Positions 21,839 to 30,941 are shown, counted from the first letter of the stretch. The stretch: 64,000 bases of DNA from Pseudonocardia alni (GCF_002813375.1 NZ_PHUJ01000003.1:5580001-5644000); one strand, 5' to 3'. Notes: generated by a model not told the origin, from the letters alone. Program-made: numbers and translations.

Positions 21839-22354
21839 GTGCCCGGTTCCGTGCCCGCTCCCCCGGACCAGCCGCCGGCAGCAGCGTCCGTCGACGTCCT
21901 GCTGACGCGGCTCGACCCCGACGTCCCCCACCCCGCGTACGCGCGGCCCGGGGACGCCGGGGCCGACCTCGTGACGACCACCGACGTGGTCCTCCTGCCC
22001 GGGCGCCGGGCGCTCGTCGGGACCGGGGTGGCGATCGCGCTGCCCGAGGGCTACGCCGGGTTCGTGCACCCGCGGTCCGGCCTCGCGGCCCGCTGCGGGT
22101 TGTCGATCGTCAACGCGCCCGGCACCGTGGACGCCGGGTACCGGGGCGAGATCACGGTGTGCCTGGTCAACACCGACCCGGACACGCCGGTGGAGCTGCG
22201 CCGGGGGGACCGCATCGCGCAGCTGGTGGTGCAGCGGGTCGAGACGGCCCGGTTCGTGGAGGTCACCGCGCTGCCCGCGTCGGTACGCGGCGCCGCCGGT
22301 CACGGCTCGACCGGCGGGAACGCCGCGCTCGTCGCCGGGGGAGGGGACCAGTAG
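21839..22354 (+). CDS. dut: dUTP pyrophosphatase
   Basis: A 171-residue trimeric dUTPase, which hydrolyses dUTP to dUMP and keeps uracil out of DNA. All five motifs are present: 1 [10 protein letters not shown], 2 PRSGLA, 3 [12 protein letters not shown], 4 [11 protein letters not shown], and 5 [11 protein letters not shown] (with H in place of the usual F). The start is the GTG eight bases after TAGCGT; the frame upstream belongs to the divergent gene. The stop codon directly abuts the ATG of the DUF3710 gene, so the two are one operon. Confidence 0.95.
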   Translation: MPGSVPAPPDQPPAAASVDVLLTRLDPDVPHPAYARPGDAGADLVTTTDVVLLPGRRALVGTGVAIALPEGYAGFVHPRSGLAARCGLSIVNAPGTVDAGYRGEITVCLVNTDPDTPVELRRGDRIAQLVVQRVETARFVEVTALPASVRGAAGHGSTGGNAALVAGGGDQ

Positions 22355-25300
22355 ATGCCGGGACGCGCACGCGGTCGGATGTTCGACATCCGTCCCGAGG
22401 ACGGGGTCGAGGACACCGGGACGGGTGCCTATCCGGGCTATCCCGGCTACGGCGACTCCGACATCGACGACTTCGACGACTACGCCGACCACTACGCCGA
22501 GCAGGACGTCCGTCGCGGGGCGCCGCCGGTGAACGGCGCGGCCCCGCGCAACGGCTCCGGACCCGGTGCGCCGAACGGCAGGCCGCCCGCGCCGGGGCGC
22601 AACGGCCCCGTACCCGCCGCCGGCCGCCCGGTACCGGGGAACGGCCGCCCGGCCGGCCCGCGGACCGGTGCCGTCCCCGCCCCCGACGGCTCCGCCGCGG
22701 CGACGACGGCGGTGCGCGCGGTCGGTCGCGACACCACCGGCGGTCCCCCGGCCCCCGGCGCCTCCGGGCGCCTGCCCGGCCCCGCACCCGCCGGGCACGA
22801 CGACCGGGTCGCCCCCGACGGCCGCTGGGACGACGAGGAGCCGCCGCTGCTGTCGCACCGGGCCGAGGACGACGAGCTCGCCTACGCCCGCGACCGCACC
22901 CCGCAGGGCTTCGACGGCGGCGACCCCGACGACCCGTCCTGGGGCCGGCGCCGCTCCGCGCCGCCCTCCGACGACCTCGACGACGAGGAGGACGACGACT
23001 ACGACTACGACGACGAGGACGAGTACGACGAGGACGAGTACGGAGTCGGCGACGCCCCGCTCTCGGTCCCGCCGCCCGGCAGCGGCGGCCGCCCACTGGG
23101 CCCGGCCGACGTCGAGGAGCTCGACCCGTCGATGACCGACGCGCTCGCCCGCGTCGACCTCGGTGCCCTGCAGGTCCCGGTGCCCTACGGCGCCGAGCTG
23201 AAGCTGGAGCCCGCGGGTGCCGAGCGCCCCCAGGCCGTGCACCTGCTGCTGGCCGAGGGCCGGATCGCGGTGAGCGCGCTGGCCGCGCCACGGTCGTCCG
23301 GTCTGTGGGCGGACCTGTCCGCGGAGATCGAGCAGTCCCTGCGCAAGGGCGGCGCCCGGGTGCGCAACGCCCGCGGCGACTGGGGCCGCGAACTCCATGC
23401 CCGCACCGAGAACGCCGCCTCGGTGTTCGTCGGCTGCGACGGCCCGCGCTGGATGGTCTACGGCGTGGCGACGGCGTCGCTGGAGACCGTCGAGGCCCTC
23501 GACGTGGAGCTCCGCCGCGTGCTGCGGGGGATCATCGTCGTCCGCGGGAAGTCGCCGTACCCGCCGCGGACGGTCCTGCCGCTGGAGCTGCCCGAGCACC
23601 TGCGCGAGCAGCAGCCCGAGGTCGGGCCCCAGAAGCCCAGCATCACCGTCTCCGTCCCGGCCCCCACCGGCGCGACGGGGGCGACCCCGGTGCCGTCGGG
23701 AACCACCGGCGCGACCCCGGTGCCGTCCGGCCCGGCGACCGGCGCCCGCCCGGTGCCGGCCGCCGCCTCCGCGGAACCGGCGACGCCGGTCGAGCCCGCC
23801 CGACCGGCACGTCCGCGCCGCGCCGCGCCCGCCGCCGCCTCCCCGGCACCGGCCACGCAGCCCGCCGCGGGGCCGAGGGGGCCCCGCCCGTCGGTCGAGG
23901 ACGCCGACCCGCGCACCCGCGCGTTGCCGCAGGTCCGCCGCCCAGCCGCGGCGGCTCCGGCAGAGCTGCCCGCGGAGCGCACGGAGCTCACCCCCGCCGT
24001 CCGCGCCGACGAGTCGCCCGCCGAGCGCACCGCGCTGACCGGCGGCCCGCTGGTCACCCCCGGGCCCGAGGCGCGGCCCGGCCGCCGTCGCGGACGTCCG
24101 GCCCGGCCCGACCGGACCGGCGCGAACCGGCTCGGCGGCGCCCCGGCCGGTGCCGCCCCGGCCGGGGGCGTCCCCGGCAGCGCGAGCCCGACCGGCGCGA
24201 TCCCGACGGCGGGTGGCGTCGCGCCCGCGGCCGGCCCGGTCCGGCCCGGGGCCGACACCGGTGCGCGCCCGCTGCCCGGCCGCGCGTCGACCCACGCCCC
24301 GGCGCCGCTGCACGCACCGGACCCGGCGCCGTCCGCAGCCGCCCCGGTCCGGGCCGTCGAGCCCGAGCCGGTGGAGCCCCCGGCCCGCCGGGACCCGGCG
24401 GTGACCACGCTGTCGGTCGCCGACCTGCTCGCGGGCGCCGAGGAGGACCGGTCCGCGACCCCGCTCGCCGGTTTCGGCCGGGGCGCGTCGGCCGGCGACA
24501 TCCTGGACACCGGCACCCCCGTGCCGGCCCCCGCCCTCGACGACGGCGCCCCCCTGTCCGGCACCGCCCTCGACGGCCGTACGGCTCTCGACCCCGGCAC
24601 GGCTCCCGGTGTCGGCCCGGCCCTCGGCGGCAGTACCGACATCGGGACCGGTACCGGCCTCGGGGACGGTGACGCCGCGGACGGGCGCGAGACCCGTGGC
24701 AGCGCGACCACCGCCGGCGGTGCCGCGGGCACGGCCGTACCGGGCACCGGTGGGGCGGGCCGGCGCTCCCGGCGTGACCGCGCGGCCGACGCCACCCGTG
24801 TCGACGCCGCGGACCTGCTCGCCGGGCGCACCCGGGACACCCCGGCCGCCACCCCCGAACCGGCGGCGCAGCCCACCGGGGCCATCGAGGACATTCCGCT
24901 GTCGGACGTGCCGCTGATGGAGGCCACGCTCGACCGGCTCCCGGCCCCGCCGGAGCCCGCCGCGCCCGCGGCGACCCGTCGTCGGCGGGGCGCCCGCCCC
25001 ACCGCGGACGCGCCCGGCCACACGGCACCCGCCGACCCCACCCCGGACGACGACGGCTGGCTGTCCGCCGAGATCGCCGCCAGCCGCCGCTCCGGCCGGC
25101 ACGGAGCGGGGGCGGGCACCTCGGTGGCCGACCTGCTCGCCGCCGTCGCCCTCGACGCCCCCGCGGGCGGGGGACGACGCCGCGAACCCGACGCCGTCCC
25201 CGACGCCGGGAGCGGCACCGCGGGTCCCGCGCCCGCGGGTCCCGCACTCGCCGGTTCCGCGCTCGCCGGTTCCGCACCGCTCGGCGCGGACGCCGACGAG

Positions 25301-25906
25301 GACCGGAGGACCGGTGTGGGACACCGCACCGAAGCGGCCCCTGCATCACCCAGCTCTGCGTCGCCGAATCCCGCGTCGCCGAACCCCACGGTGACGGGCC
25401 CCGCATCGCCGGGCCCGTCCGACCGTGGAACGGACGACCGGGCGGAATCGGGCACGAACGGCCGGGCCGTGCCGGGCCCGGGCGGGGACGACCTGTTCCG
25501 GGCCGCGGGCGACGCGGGCCGCCCCTGGCACGGAGGCGGTCCCACCTCGGCCGACGAGGCACGCAGCGCCCTGCAGGACCTGCTCCGCAGCGCGTCGGCC
25601 GACCGCGGACCCGACGCCGACGGGCGGGGGGCCGACCGTGCCAACGGGCACGGCGGCGTCACCGGCCTGGCCGACTACCGGGCCAGCCGGGCCGCCGCCG
25701 GACGGGCCGCGGCCCGCGCCGCCGAGGACCCCGCGGACGCGGACCCGGCCCGCACCGGCACCGCGGACGACGACACCGACGAGGTCCCCGACGCGCTCGA
25801 CGCCGGCCGTGCCGCGGGCGGGTCCGGGCTCACCGGCCAGTGGTCGTCCGGTCGGCGCGCGGGCGGCACCGGTCCCCGCGACCTCGGACGGCACCGCCGG
25901 GACTGA
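22355..25906 (+). CDS. DUF3710 protein with very long disordered tail
   Basis: A 1183-residue frame. Residues 1-250 are acidic and low in complexity, with a DDEEDDDYDYDDED run. Residues 252-423 are the DUF3710 domain (VPYGAELKLEPAG, RNARGDWGRELHART, LRRVLRGIIVVRGKSPYPP), conserved next to dut (Rv2696c). The remaining 760 residues are Ala/Pro/Gly/Thr-rich and predicted disordered. They carry three similar short helices, SVADLLAGAEE (about 683), DAADLLAGRT (about 815) and SVADLLAAVAL (about 922), and a late EARSALQDLLRSA. The usual family member is only about 250 residues. No stop or frameshift interrupts it. Its role is unknown; the tail looks like a multivalent docking platform. Confidence 0.75.
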   Translation: MPGRARGRMFDIRPEDGVEDTGTGAYPGYPGYGDSDIDDFDDYADHYAEQDVRRGAPPVNGAAPRNGSGPGAPNGRPPAPGRNGPVPAAGRPVPGNGRPAGPRTGAVPAPDGSAAATTAVRAVGRDTTGGPPAPGASGRLPGPAPAGHDDRVAPDGRWDDEEPPLLSHRAEDDELAYARDRTPQGFDGGDPDDPSWGRRRSAPPSDDLDDEEDDDYDYDDEDEYDEDEYGVGDAPLSVPPPGSGGRPLGPADVEELDPSMTDALARVDLGALQVPVPYGAELKLEPAGAERPQAVHLLLAEGRIAVSALAAPRSSGLWADLSAEIEQSLRKGGARVRNARGDWGRELHARTENAASVFVGCDGPRWMVYGVATASLETVEALDVELRRVLRGIIVVRGKSPYPPRTVLPLELPEHLREQQPEVGPQKPSITVSVPAPTGATGATPVPSGTTGATPVPSGPATGARPVPAAASAEPATPVEPARPARPRRAAPAAASPAPATQPAAGPRGPRPSVEDADPRTRALPQVRRPAAAAPAELPAERTELTPAVRADESPAERTALTGGPLVTPGPEARPGRRRGRPARPDRTGANRLGGAPAGAAPAGGVPGSASPTGAIPTAGGVAPAAGPVRPGADTGARPLPGRASTHAPAPLHAPDPAPSAAAPVRAVEPEPVEPPARRDPAVTTLSVADLLAGAEEDRSATPLAGFGRGASAGDILDTGTPVPAPALDDGAPLSGTALDGRTALDPGTAPGVGPALGGSTDIGTGTGLGDGDAADGRETRGSATTAGGAAGTAVPGTGGAGRRSRRDRAADATRVDAADLLAGRTRDTPAATPEPAAQPTGAIEDIPLSDVPLMEATLDRLPAPPEPAAPAATRRRRGARPTADAPGHTAPADPTPDDDGWLSAEIAASRRSGRHGAGAGTSVADLLAAVALDAPAGGGRRREPDAVPDAGSGTAGPAPAGPALAGSALAGSAPLGADADEDRRTGVGHRTEAAPASPSSASPNPASPNPTVTGPASPGPSDRGTDDRAESGTNGRAVPGPGGDDLFRAAGDAGRPWHGGGPTSADEARSALQDLLRSASADRGPDADGRGADRANGHGGVTGLADYRASRAAAGRAAARAAEDPADADPARTGTADDDTDEVPDALDAGRAAGGSGLTGQWSSGRRAGGTGPRDLGRHRRD

Positions 25907-26048
25907 GCGGCAGCGCGGTGGGCGCGGGTGTCCGGTACGCCCGGCCCGCGCCTGCCCGCCGACCACCGGGCGCGGCCCGGGAACCGGTCGGCGGGGCGGT
26001 GACCGGGAGGTCAGGGCCGCCACGGGCACAAACCGGAGCGTCCGCGCG

Positions 26049-26122
26049 TTAGGCTCTCGGGGCCACCACGACACCCTGTCGGGTCGCCACGCGAGTGCGG
26101 GTCACCGGAGGGTCCGGTGACC
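26049..26122 (+). promoter_or_regulatory. Promoter and leader hairpin of the OB-fold gene
   Basis: TAGGCT (26049-26054) is a likely -10. About 45 bases on is a 10-bp hairpin (26100-26109 with 26113-26122, GGG loop). Eighteen bases of it (26104-26121) recur exactly in the leader of the ECF sigma gene (46775-46792). Non-coding otherwise. Confidence 0.45.
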
Positions 26123-26156
26123 CCGGGCCGGTACCGGATGCGGGCCGAGGAGAGAC

Positions 26157-26534
26157 ATGGGCAGCACGGATGGCGGAGCGTTCCGCCGGATGCTCCGCAA
26201 ACTCACCAGCGACGTCGACGAGCTCGACGCGCGCGATCTCGCCGAGGACGTCGAGGAGACCGGGGCACGCCCGGCCCGCGACTGCGCCTGCGGCGAGGAG
26301 GTCACGATGCTCGGCCGGATCCGCAGCGTCGACCTCTGTCCGCAGAGCGCCGACGCCACGCTGAAGGCCGAGCTGTTCGACGGCACCGACGGTGTCACCC
26401 TGGTCTGGATGGGCCGGCGCAGCATCCCCGGTATCGAGGCCGGGCGCACCATGCGGGTCCGTGGCCGGATCTCGGTCCGCGACGGTCGCAAGGTGCTCTA
26501 CAACCCGTACTACGAGATCTGCCAGGCGCAGTGA
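26157..26534 (+). CDS. OB-fold nucleic-acid-binding protein
   Basis: A 125-residue protein. The N-terminus is a short acidic helix region (SDVDELDARDLAEDVEE), followed by CACGEEVTMLGRIRSVDLCP and a five-strand OB-fold (about 45-120) ending in KVLYNPYYEI. It matches the conserved actinobacterial gene of this neighbourhood (Rv2694c). It probably binds single-stranded DNA or RNA; the partner is unknown. The ATG follows GAGGAGAG. Confidence 0.85.
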   Translation: MGSTDGGAFRRMLRKLTSDVDELDARDLAEDVEETGARPARDCACGEEVTMLGRIRSVDLCPQSADATLKAELFDGTDGVTLVWMGRRSIPGIEAGRTMRVRGRISVRDGRKVLYNPYYEICQAQ

Positions 26535-26582
26535 CCCGCGGGACCCTCGCGGTCTGCTCCTGAGCCGACGGATCGGACCGGC

Positions 26583-27362
26583 TTGAACGACCACCACCAC
26601 GACGCCCCGACCACCCGGATCCCGCGTGTCCCCGACGTGGACCCGCAGGACCGGACCGCGCCACTCGGCAGGCCGGTGGCGGCACCGGAACACGCCGCCG
26701 GGCCCGGCCCGGACCGGACCGGCCCCGCGGGGCCACCGGCGACGGACGCGGGCGGCGAGGCTCCGACCCCCACCCTGCTCGAGCAGATGGGCGGGGTCAC
26801 CGGGATCGTCGCCTCGACGATCCCGGTCGTGGTGTTCGTCGTCGCCAACATCCTCGGCGACCTGCGGACCGCGCTGTACGCCGCGATCGGCGCCGGGGCG
26901 CTGGTGCTGCTATGGCGCCTCGTCCGGCGCGACCCGGTGATGCCGGCGATCTCCGGCCTGCTCGGCGTCGGGGTGTGCGCGCTCGTCGCGAGCCGGACCG
27001 GCGAGGCCCGCGGCTTCTACCTGCCCGGTCTGCTCTACAGCGGCGCCCTCGGGATCGTCGCACTGGTCTCGATCATCGTCCGCTGGCCGCTGGCCGGGGT
27101 GATCTGGCACAGCATCAACGGACACGGCACCGAGTGGCGCCGGGACCCCCACCTGGTCCGCGCCTACGGCTGGGCCACCGCGGTGTGGGCGACGACCTTC
27201 CTCGCGAAGGTCGTCGTGCAGGGCGGGCTGTACCTGGCCGACTCCGAGACCTGGCTGGGCGTCGCGCGGCTCGCGATGGGCTACCCGCTCACCGGGGTCG
27301 CGATCCTGGCCACGATCCTCATCGTGCGGCGCGCCGAGCGCGCCCGCACCGCGACCGCCTGA
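26583..27362 (+). CDS. DUF3159 membrane protein
   Basis: A 259-residue protein. Residues 1-60 are hydrophilic; then come about six membrane helices with the DUF3159 pattern (LLEQMGGVTGIVASTIPVVV, RGFYLPGLLYSGALGIVALV, VIWHSINGHGTEWRRD). Conserved in the block between the OB-fold gene and trkA genes in Actinobacteria. Function unknown; a link to potassium or envelope physiology is only suggested by neighbours. The start is a TTG at 26583; the N-terminal tail is poorly conserved in kind, so the start is uncertain. Confidence 0.8.
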   Translation: MNDHHHDAPTTRIPRVPDVDPQDRTAPLGRPVAAPEHAAGPGPDRTGPAGPPATDAGGEAPTPTLLEQMGGVTGIVASTIPVVVFVVANILGDLRTALYAAIGAGALVLLWRLVRRDPVMPAISGLLGVGVCALVASRTGEARGFYLPGLLYSGALGIVALVSIIVRWPLAGVIWHSINGHGTEWRRDPHLVRAYGWATAVWATTFLAKVVVQGGLYLADSETWLGVARLAMGYPLTGVAILATILIVRRAERARTATA

Positions 27363-27365
27363 CCC

Positions 27366-27396
27366 GCACCGGCGCGCGACGTCCGCGCGCCGGTGC
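27366..27396. terminator. Hairpin between DUF3159 and trkA genes
   Basis: A perfect 13-bp stem (27366-27378 with 27384-27396) with a 5-base loop between convergent genes. Confidence 0.75.
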
Positions 27397-27405
27397 CGGG
27401 CAGGG

Positions 27406-28059
27406 TCACATGAGGGCGGCGCGGATGTCCTCCTCGACCGCCGTCGTCGCCACGAACAGCAGCTCGTCGCCGCCCTCCAGGGCGTCGTCGGGCTGGGGCA
27501 CGATCACCCGGCCGCCGCGCAGGATCGTCACCAGCGCCGAGTCCGTCGGCAGCTCCAGCACCCGCACCGGCCGCCCGGCCAGCGGGGTGTCCTCGGGCAG
27601 CGTCACCTCGACGAGGTTCGCCTGCCCCTGGCGCAACGTCAGCAACCGCACCAGGTCACCCACGGCGACGGCCTCCTCGACCAGCGCCGCCAGCAGCCGC
27701 GGCGTCGACACCGCGACGTCGACGCCCCAGTTCTCCCCGAACAGCCACTCGTTGCGCGGGTCGTTCACCCGTGCCACCACCCGGCGGACCCCGAACTCGG
27801 TCTTCGCCAGCAGCGAGACCACCAGATTGACCTTGTCGTCGCCGGTCGCGGCGATCACGACGTCGCAGCCCTCGATGCCGGCGTCCTCCAGCGAGGACAG
27901 CTCGCAGGCGTCGGCGTGCACCCACTCGGCCTCGGGGACGGCGTTCGGGTCGATGTGGGTCAGCTCGCGCTCGATCAGCATGACCCGGTGGTCGGACTCG
28001 ACCAGCTCCAGCGCGATGGACCGCCCGACGGCGCCCGCCCCCGCGATCGCGACCCGCAT
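27406..28059 (-). CDS. ceoC: TrkA/RCK potassium regulator, second gene (CeoC)
   Basis: A 217-residue TrkA protein: Rossmann NAD-binding domain with AGAGAVGRSIALELV at the start and IAATGDDKVNLVVSLLA, then a TrkA_C domain (about 135-217). Such proteins sense NAD(H), ATP or c-di-AMP and gate potassium carriers from the cytoplasmic side. The ATG overlaps the stop of the preceding trkA gene by one base, giving coupled, equal expression. It matches ceoC beside ceoB in mycobacteria. The larger open frame reaching 28701 is out of register with the upstream gene and not real. Confidence 0.9.
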   Translation of the reverse strand: MRVAIAGAGAVGRSIALELVESDHRVMLIERELTHIDPNAVPEAEWVHADACELSSLEDAGIEGCDVVIAATGDDKVNLVVSLLAKTEFGVRRVVARVNDPRNEWLFGENWGVDVAVSTPRLLAALVEEAVAVGDLVRLLTLRQGQANLVEVTLPEDTPLAGRPVRVLELPTDSALVTILRGGRVIVPQPDDALEGGDELLFVATTAVEEDIRAALM

Positions 28060-28721
28060 CAGTCCTCCTCGGGCGGCGCCGCGGCGGCCGCCGTCACGTC
28101 GCTGACCGTGCCCGAGACCGCCGCCACGTAGACGGTGTCCTCGTGCTGCACGGTGGTGTCCTTGGTCGGCAGCACCCCGGTGCCGAACCGCACGATGAAC
28201 GCGACCCGCGAGTTCGTCGCCCGCTCCAGGTCCCGGATCGGGCGCCCCACCCAGTCCTCGTGCAGCGGCAGCGGCAGGACGGCCACGGTGCCGGTCGGCT
28301 CGCGCCAGGCGGTGGCGACGCCGTCGGGCAGGAGCATGCGCAGCAGCCGGTCGGTCGTCCACGGGACGGTCGCGACCGTCGGGATGCCCAGACGCTCGTA
28401 CACCGCGGCGCGCTTGGCGTCGTAGATCCGGGCGACGACCTTGCCGACGCCGTAGCTCTCGCGCGCCACCCGGGCGGCGATGATGTTGGAGTTGTCCCCG
28501 GAGGAGACGGCGGCGAACGCGTCGGCGGACTCCAGCCCGGCCTCGTCGAGGACGCTGCGGTGGAAGCCGAAACCGACGACCTGGCGCCCGCGGAAGTCCG
28601 GGCCGAGCCTGCGGAAGGCCTGCGGGTCGCGGTCGATCACCGCGACCTCGTGGCCGAGCCGCTCCAGGCCCGAGGCCAGGGACGCGCCGACGCGGCCACA
28701 TCCCATGATCACGACGTGCAT
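28059..28721 (-). CDS. ceoB: TrkA/RCK potassium regulator, first gene (CeoB)
   Basis: A 220-residue TrkA protein with the NAD-binding GCGRVGASLASGLERLG at the start, IDRD at the end of strand 2 and SSGDNSNIIAARVAR, followed by a TrkA_C domain (about 135-205). The two trkA products probably form a hetero-ring on a potassium transporter. The best candidate partner in the window is the permease encoded divergently at 28860. No Trk/Ktr channel subunit is present here. The ATG at 28721 is followed directly by the conserved fold. Confidence 0.9.
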   Translation of the reverse strand: MHVVIMGCGRVGASLASGLERLGHEVAVIDRDPQAFRRLGPDFRGRQVVGFGFHRSVLDEAGLESADAFAAVSSGDNSNIIAARVARESYGVGKVVARIYDAKRAAVYERLGIPTVATVPWTTDRLLRMLLPDGVATAWREPTGTVAVLPLPLHEDWVGRPIRDLERATNSRVAFIVRFGTGVLPTKDTTVQHEDTVYVAAVSGTVSDVTAAAAAPPEED

Positions 28722-28859
28722 GGCGTCAGGGGTCCTTCCGCCGGGTGGGGGGCCCGGGATGTACGATTCGTTCCTTCTGTACGCGGCGACGCGGACGCCG
28801 ACGACGCGGAGTGAACGCTATCGCGAAGCGCAGCGGAGCGGGGGCATAGGCTGCGCCCC

Positions 28860-30941
28860 GTGTCCAAGCTCGCCGTCGCTCTCAAGCGGCTCGTGGTCGG
28901 ACGACCGCAGCGCAGCGACCGCCTGACCAGCACCCTGCTCCCCAAGCGGATCGCCCTCCCCGTGTTCGCCTCCGACGCCATGTCGTCGGTCGCCTACGCC
29001 CCCGAGGAGATCTTCCTGACCCTGTCGGTCGCCGGTGTCGCCTCGTACGCGATGTCGCCGTGGATCGGTCTCGCGGTCGTCGTCGTCCTGCTGACGGTCG
29101 TGGCCAGCTACCGGCAGAACGTCCGCGCCTATCCCTCCGGCGGGGGCGACTACGAGGTCGCGACGGTGAACCTCGGCAAGAACGCCGGACTGACCGTCGC
29201 CAGCGCCCTGCTCGTCGACTACACCCTCACCGTCGCCGTCTCGATCTCCGCGGCCGCGGCCAACATCGGTGCGCTGGTGCCGTTCGTCGCCGAGCACAAG
29301 GTGCTGTTCGCGGTGTCGGCGATCGTCGTGCTGACCGCGATCAACCTGCGCGGCATCCGCGAGTCCGGCGCGGCCTTCGCGATCCCGGTCTACGCCTTCG
29401 TCATCGGCGTCGCGACGATGATCATCTGGGGCCTGACCCGGGTGCTGATCCTCGGCGACTCCGTGCGGGCGGAGAGTGCCGACCTGCGCCTGGTCGCCGA
29501 GGGCGACGCGTTCACCGGCCTGGCGCTCGTGCTGCTCGTGCTGCGCAGCTTCACCCAGGGCGCCGCCGCGCTGACCGGTGTCGAGGCGATCTCCAACGGG
29601 GTGCCCGCCTTCCGCAAGCCGAAGTCGAGGAACGCGGCCACCACGCTGCTGCTGCTCGGCGTGATGTCGGTGTCGCTGTTCATGGGGCTGATCGCCCTGG
29701 CCCAGCTCACCCACGTCCAGATCGCCGAGGACCCGGCCCGCCAGTTCCCCGACGCGCCGCCCGGCTACGAGCAGCACACCATGATCGCCCAGCTCGCCGA
29801 CGCCGTGTTCGACAACTTCCCGCCGGGCTACTTCTTCGTCATCGTGATGACGGCGCTGATCCTGGTCCTCGCCGCGAACACCGCGTTCAACGGCTTCCCG
29901 GTGCTGGGCTCGATCCTGTCCCAGGACCGCTACCTGCCCCGTCAGCTGCACACCCGGGGCGACCGGCTCGCGTTCTCCAACGGCATCGTCGCGCTCGCGC
30001 TGTTCGCGATCCTGCTGGTCGTCGGCTTCCAGGCCGAGGTCACCCGGCTCATCCCGCTCTACACCGTCGGCGTGTTCGTGTCGTTCACGCTGTCCCAGGC
30101 CGGGATGGTCCGGCACTGGAACCGGGAGCTCGCGCTGGACCCCTCGGCGTCCGAACGCCGCCGGATGCGCCGCGCCCAGTCGATCAACGGGTTCGGCGCC
30201 TGCATGACCGGCGTCGTGCTGGTCACGGTGCTCGTCACGAAGTTCGCCCTCGGCGCCTGGATCGCGATCGTCGCGATGGGCGGGTTCTTCGTGCTGATGC
30301 GGATGATCCAGCTCCACTACGACCGGGTCGCCGCCGCGCTGGTCGCCGACGAGTCCGACGACGTCCTGCCCTCGCGCAACCACGCCGTCGTCCTGGTCTC
30401 GACGCTGCACAAGCCGACCCTGCGGGCGCTGGCCTACGCCCGCGCGACCCGCCCGGACATCCTCGAGGCGGTCACCGTCAACGTCGACGACTCCGAGACC
30501 AAGAAGCTCGTCGAGCAGTGGCACAAGCGGAGCCTGCCGGTCCCGCTGAAGGTCGTCGAGTCGCCCTACCGGGAGATCACCCGGCCCGTGCTGGACTACG
30601 TCAAGCGCATCCGCAGCGACTCCCCGCGCAACGTCGTCACCGTCTACATCCCGGAGTACGTCGTCGGACACTGGTGGGAGCAGGTGCTGCACAACCAGAG
30701 CGCGCTGCGGCTCAAGTCGAGGCTGCTGTTCCAGCCGGGGGTGATGGTGACCAGCGTGCCGTGGCAGCTGCCGTCGTCGTCGCGCACACGGGCGCTGTCG
30801 CCGCTGCAGGCGCCGGGGGCGTCCCGGCGCGGCTACCCGGGCATGGAGCAGCTACCCGGCGAACGCCGCGACGGCGCGGGCGTCGGGACGGGTGGCGGCA
30901 CCCCGTCCGCGCCCCGGGTGACGAAGAAGGAGAACCGGTGA
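28860..30941 (+). CDS. APC-superfamily permease, KimA-like (putative K+ importer)
   Basis: A 693-residue protein with about twelve membrane helices (45-500) and a soluble C-terminal domain (about 515-640; HAVVLVSTLHKPTLRALAYAR). It belongs with the mycobacterial Rv2690c group and resembles Bacillus KimA, a K+/H+ symporter of the APC superfamily. FASDAMSSVAYAPEEIF and YEVATVNLGKNAGLTVASALL are the family marks. Its position next to two TrkA genes supports potassium transport, by inference. The GTG start lies seven bases past TAGGCT (28847-28852), so it is leaderless. The tail (640-693) is disordered. Its stop overlaps the GTG of the methyltransferase (GTGA). Confidence 0.8.
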   Translation: MSKLAVALKRLVVGRPQRSDRLTSTLLPKRIALPVFASDAMSSVAYAPEEIFLTLSVAGVASYAMSPWIGLAVVVVLLTVVASYRQNVRAYPSGGGDYEVATVNLGKNAGLTVASALLVDYTLTVAVSISAAAANIGALVPFVAEHKVLFAVSAIVVLTAINLRGIRESGAAFAIPVYAFVIGVATMIIWGLTRVLILGDSVRAESADLRLVAEGDAFTGLALVLLVLRSFTQGAAALTGVEAISNGVPAFRKPKSRNAATTLLLLGVMSVSLFMGLIALAQLTHVQIAEDPARQFPDAPPGYEQHTMIAQLADAVFDNFPPGYFFVIVMTALILVLAANTAFNGFPVLGSILSQDRYLPRQLHTRGDRLAFSNGIVALALFAILLVVGFQAEVTRLIPLYTVGVFVSFTLSQAGMVRHWNRELALDPSASERRRMRRAQSINGFGACMTGVVLVTVLVTKFALGAWIAIVAMGGFFVLMRMIQLHYDRVAAALVADESDDVLPSRNHAVVLVSTLHKPTLRALAYARATRPDILEAVTVNVDDSETKKLVEQWHKRSLPVPLKVVESPYREITRPVLDYVKRIRSDSPRNVVTVYIPEYVVGHWWEQVLHNQSALRLKSRLLFQPGVMVTSVPWQLPSSSRTRALSPLQAPGASRRGYPGMEQLPGERRDGAGVGTGGGTPSAPRVTKKENR

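Noticed and set aside
22355-25906. Frameshift or two genes in the DUF3710 frame
   Set aside because: One open frame with steady codon third-position GC and repeated peptide motifs throughout; no restart signal stands out.
28062-28701. Extension of the ceoC frame to 431 residues
   Set aside because: The Rossmann GxGxxG motif follows the ATG at 28059, and the region upstream is coded by ceoB in another frame.
28722-28859. ydaO (c-di-AMP) riboswitch ahead of the KimA-like permease
   Set aside because: The spacer is 138 bases, lacks the conserved core, and the permease looks leaderless. A TGTACG direct repeat (28760, 28778) is present but too short to call.
29060-30937. Upstream extension of the methyltransferase frame
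   Set aside because: Overlaps the permease gene in another register and is Arg-rich shadow; the TRAM domain begins right after the GTG at 30938.
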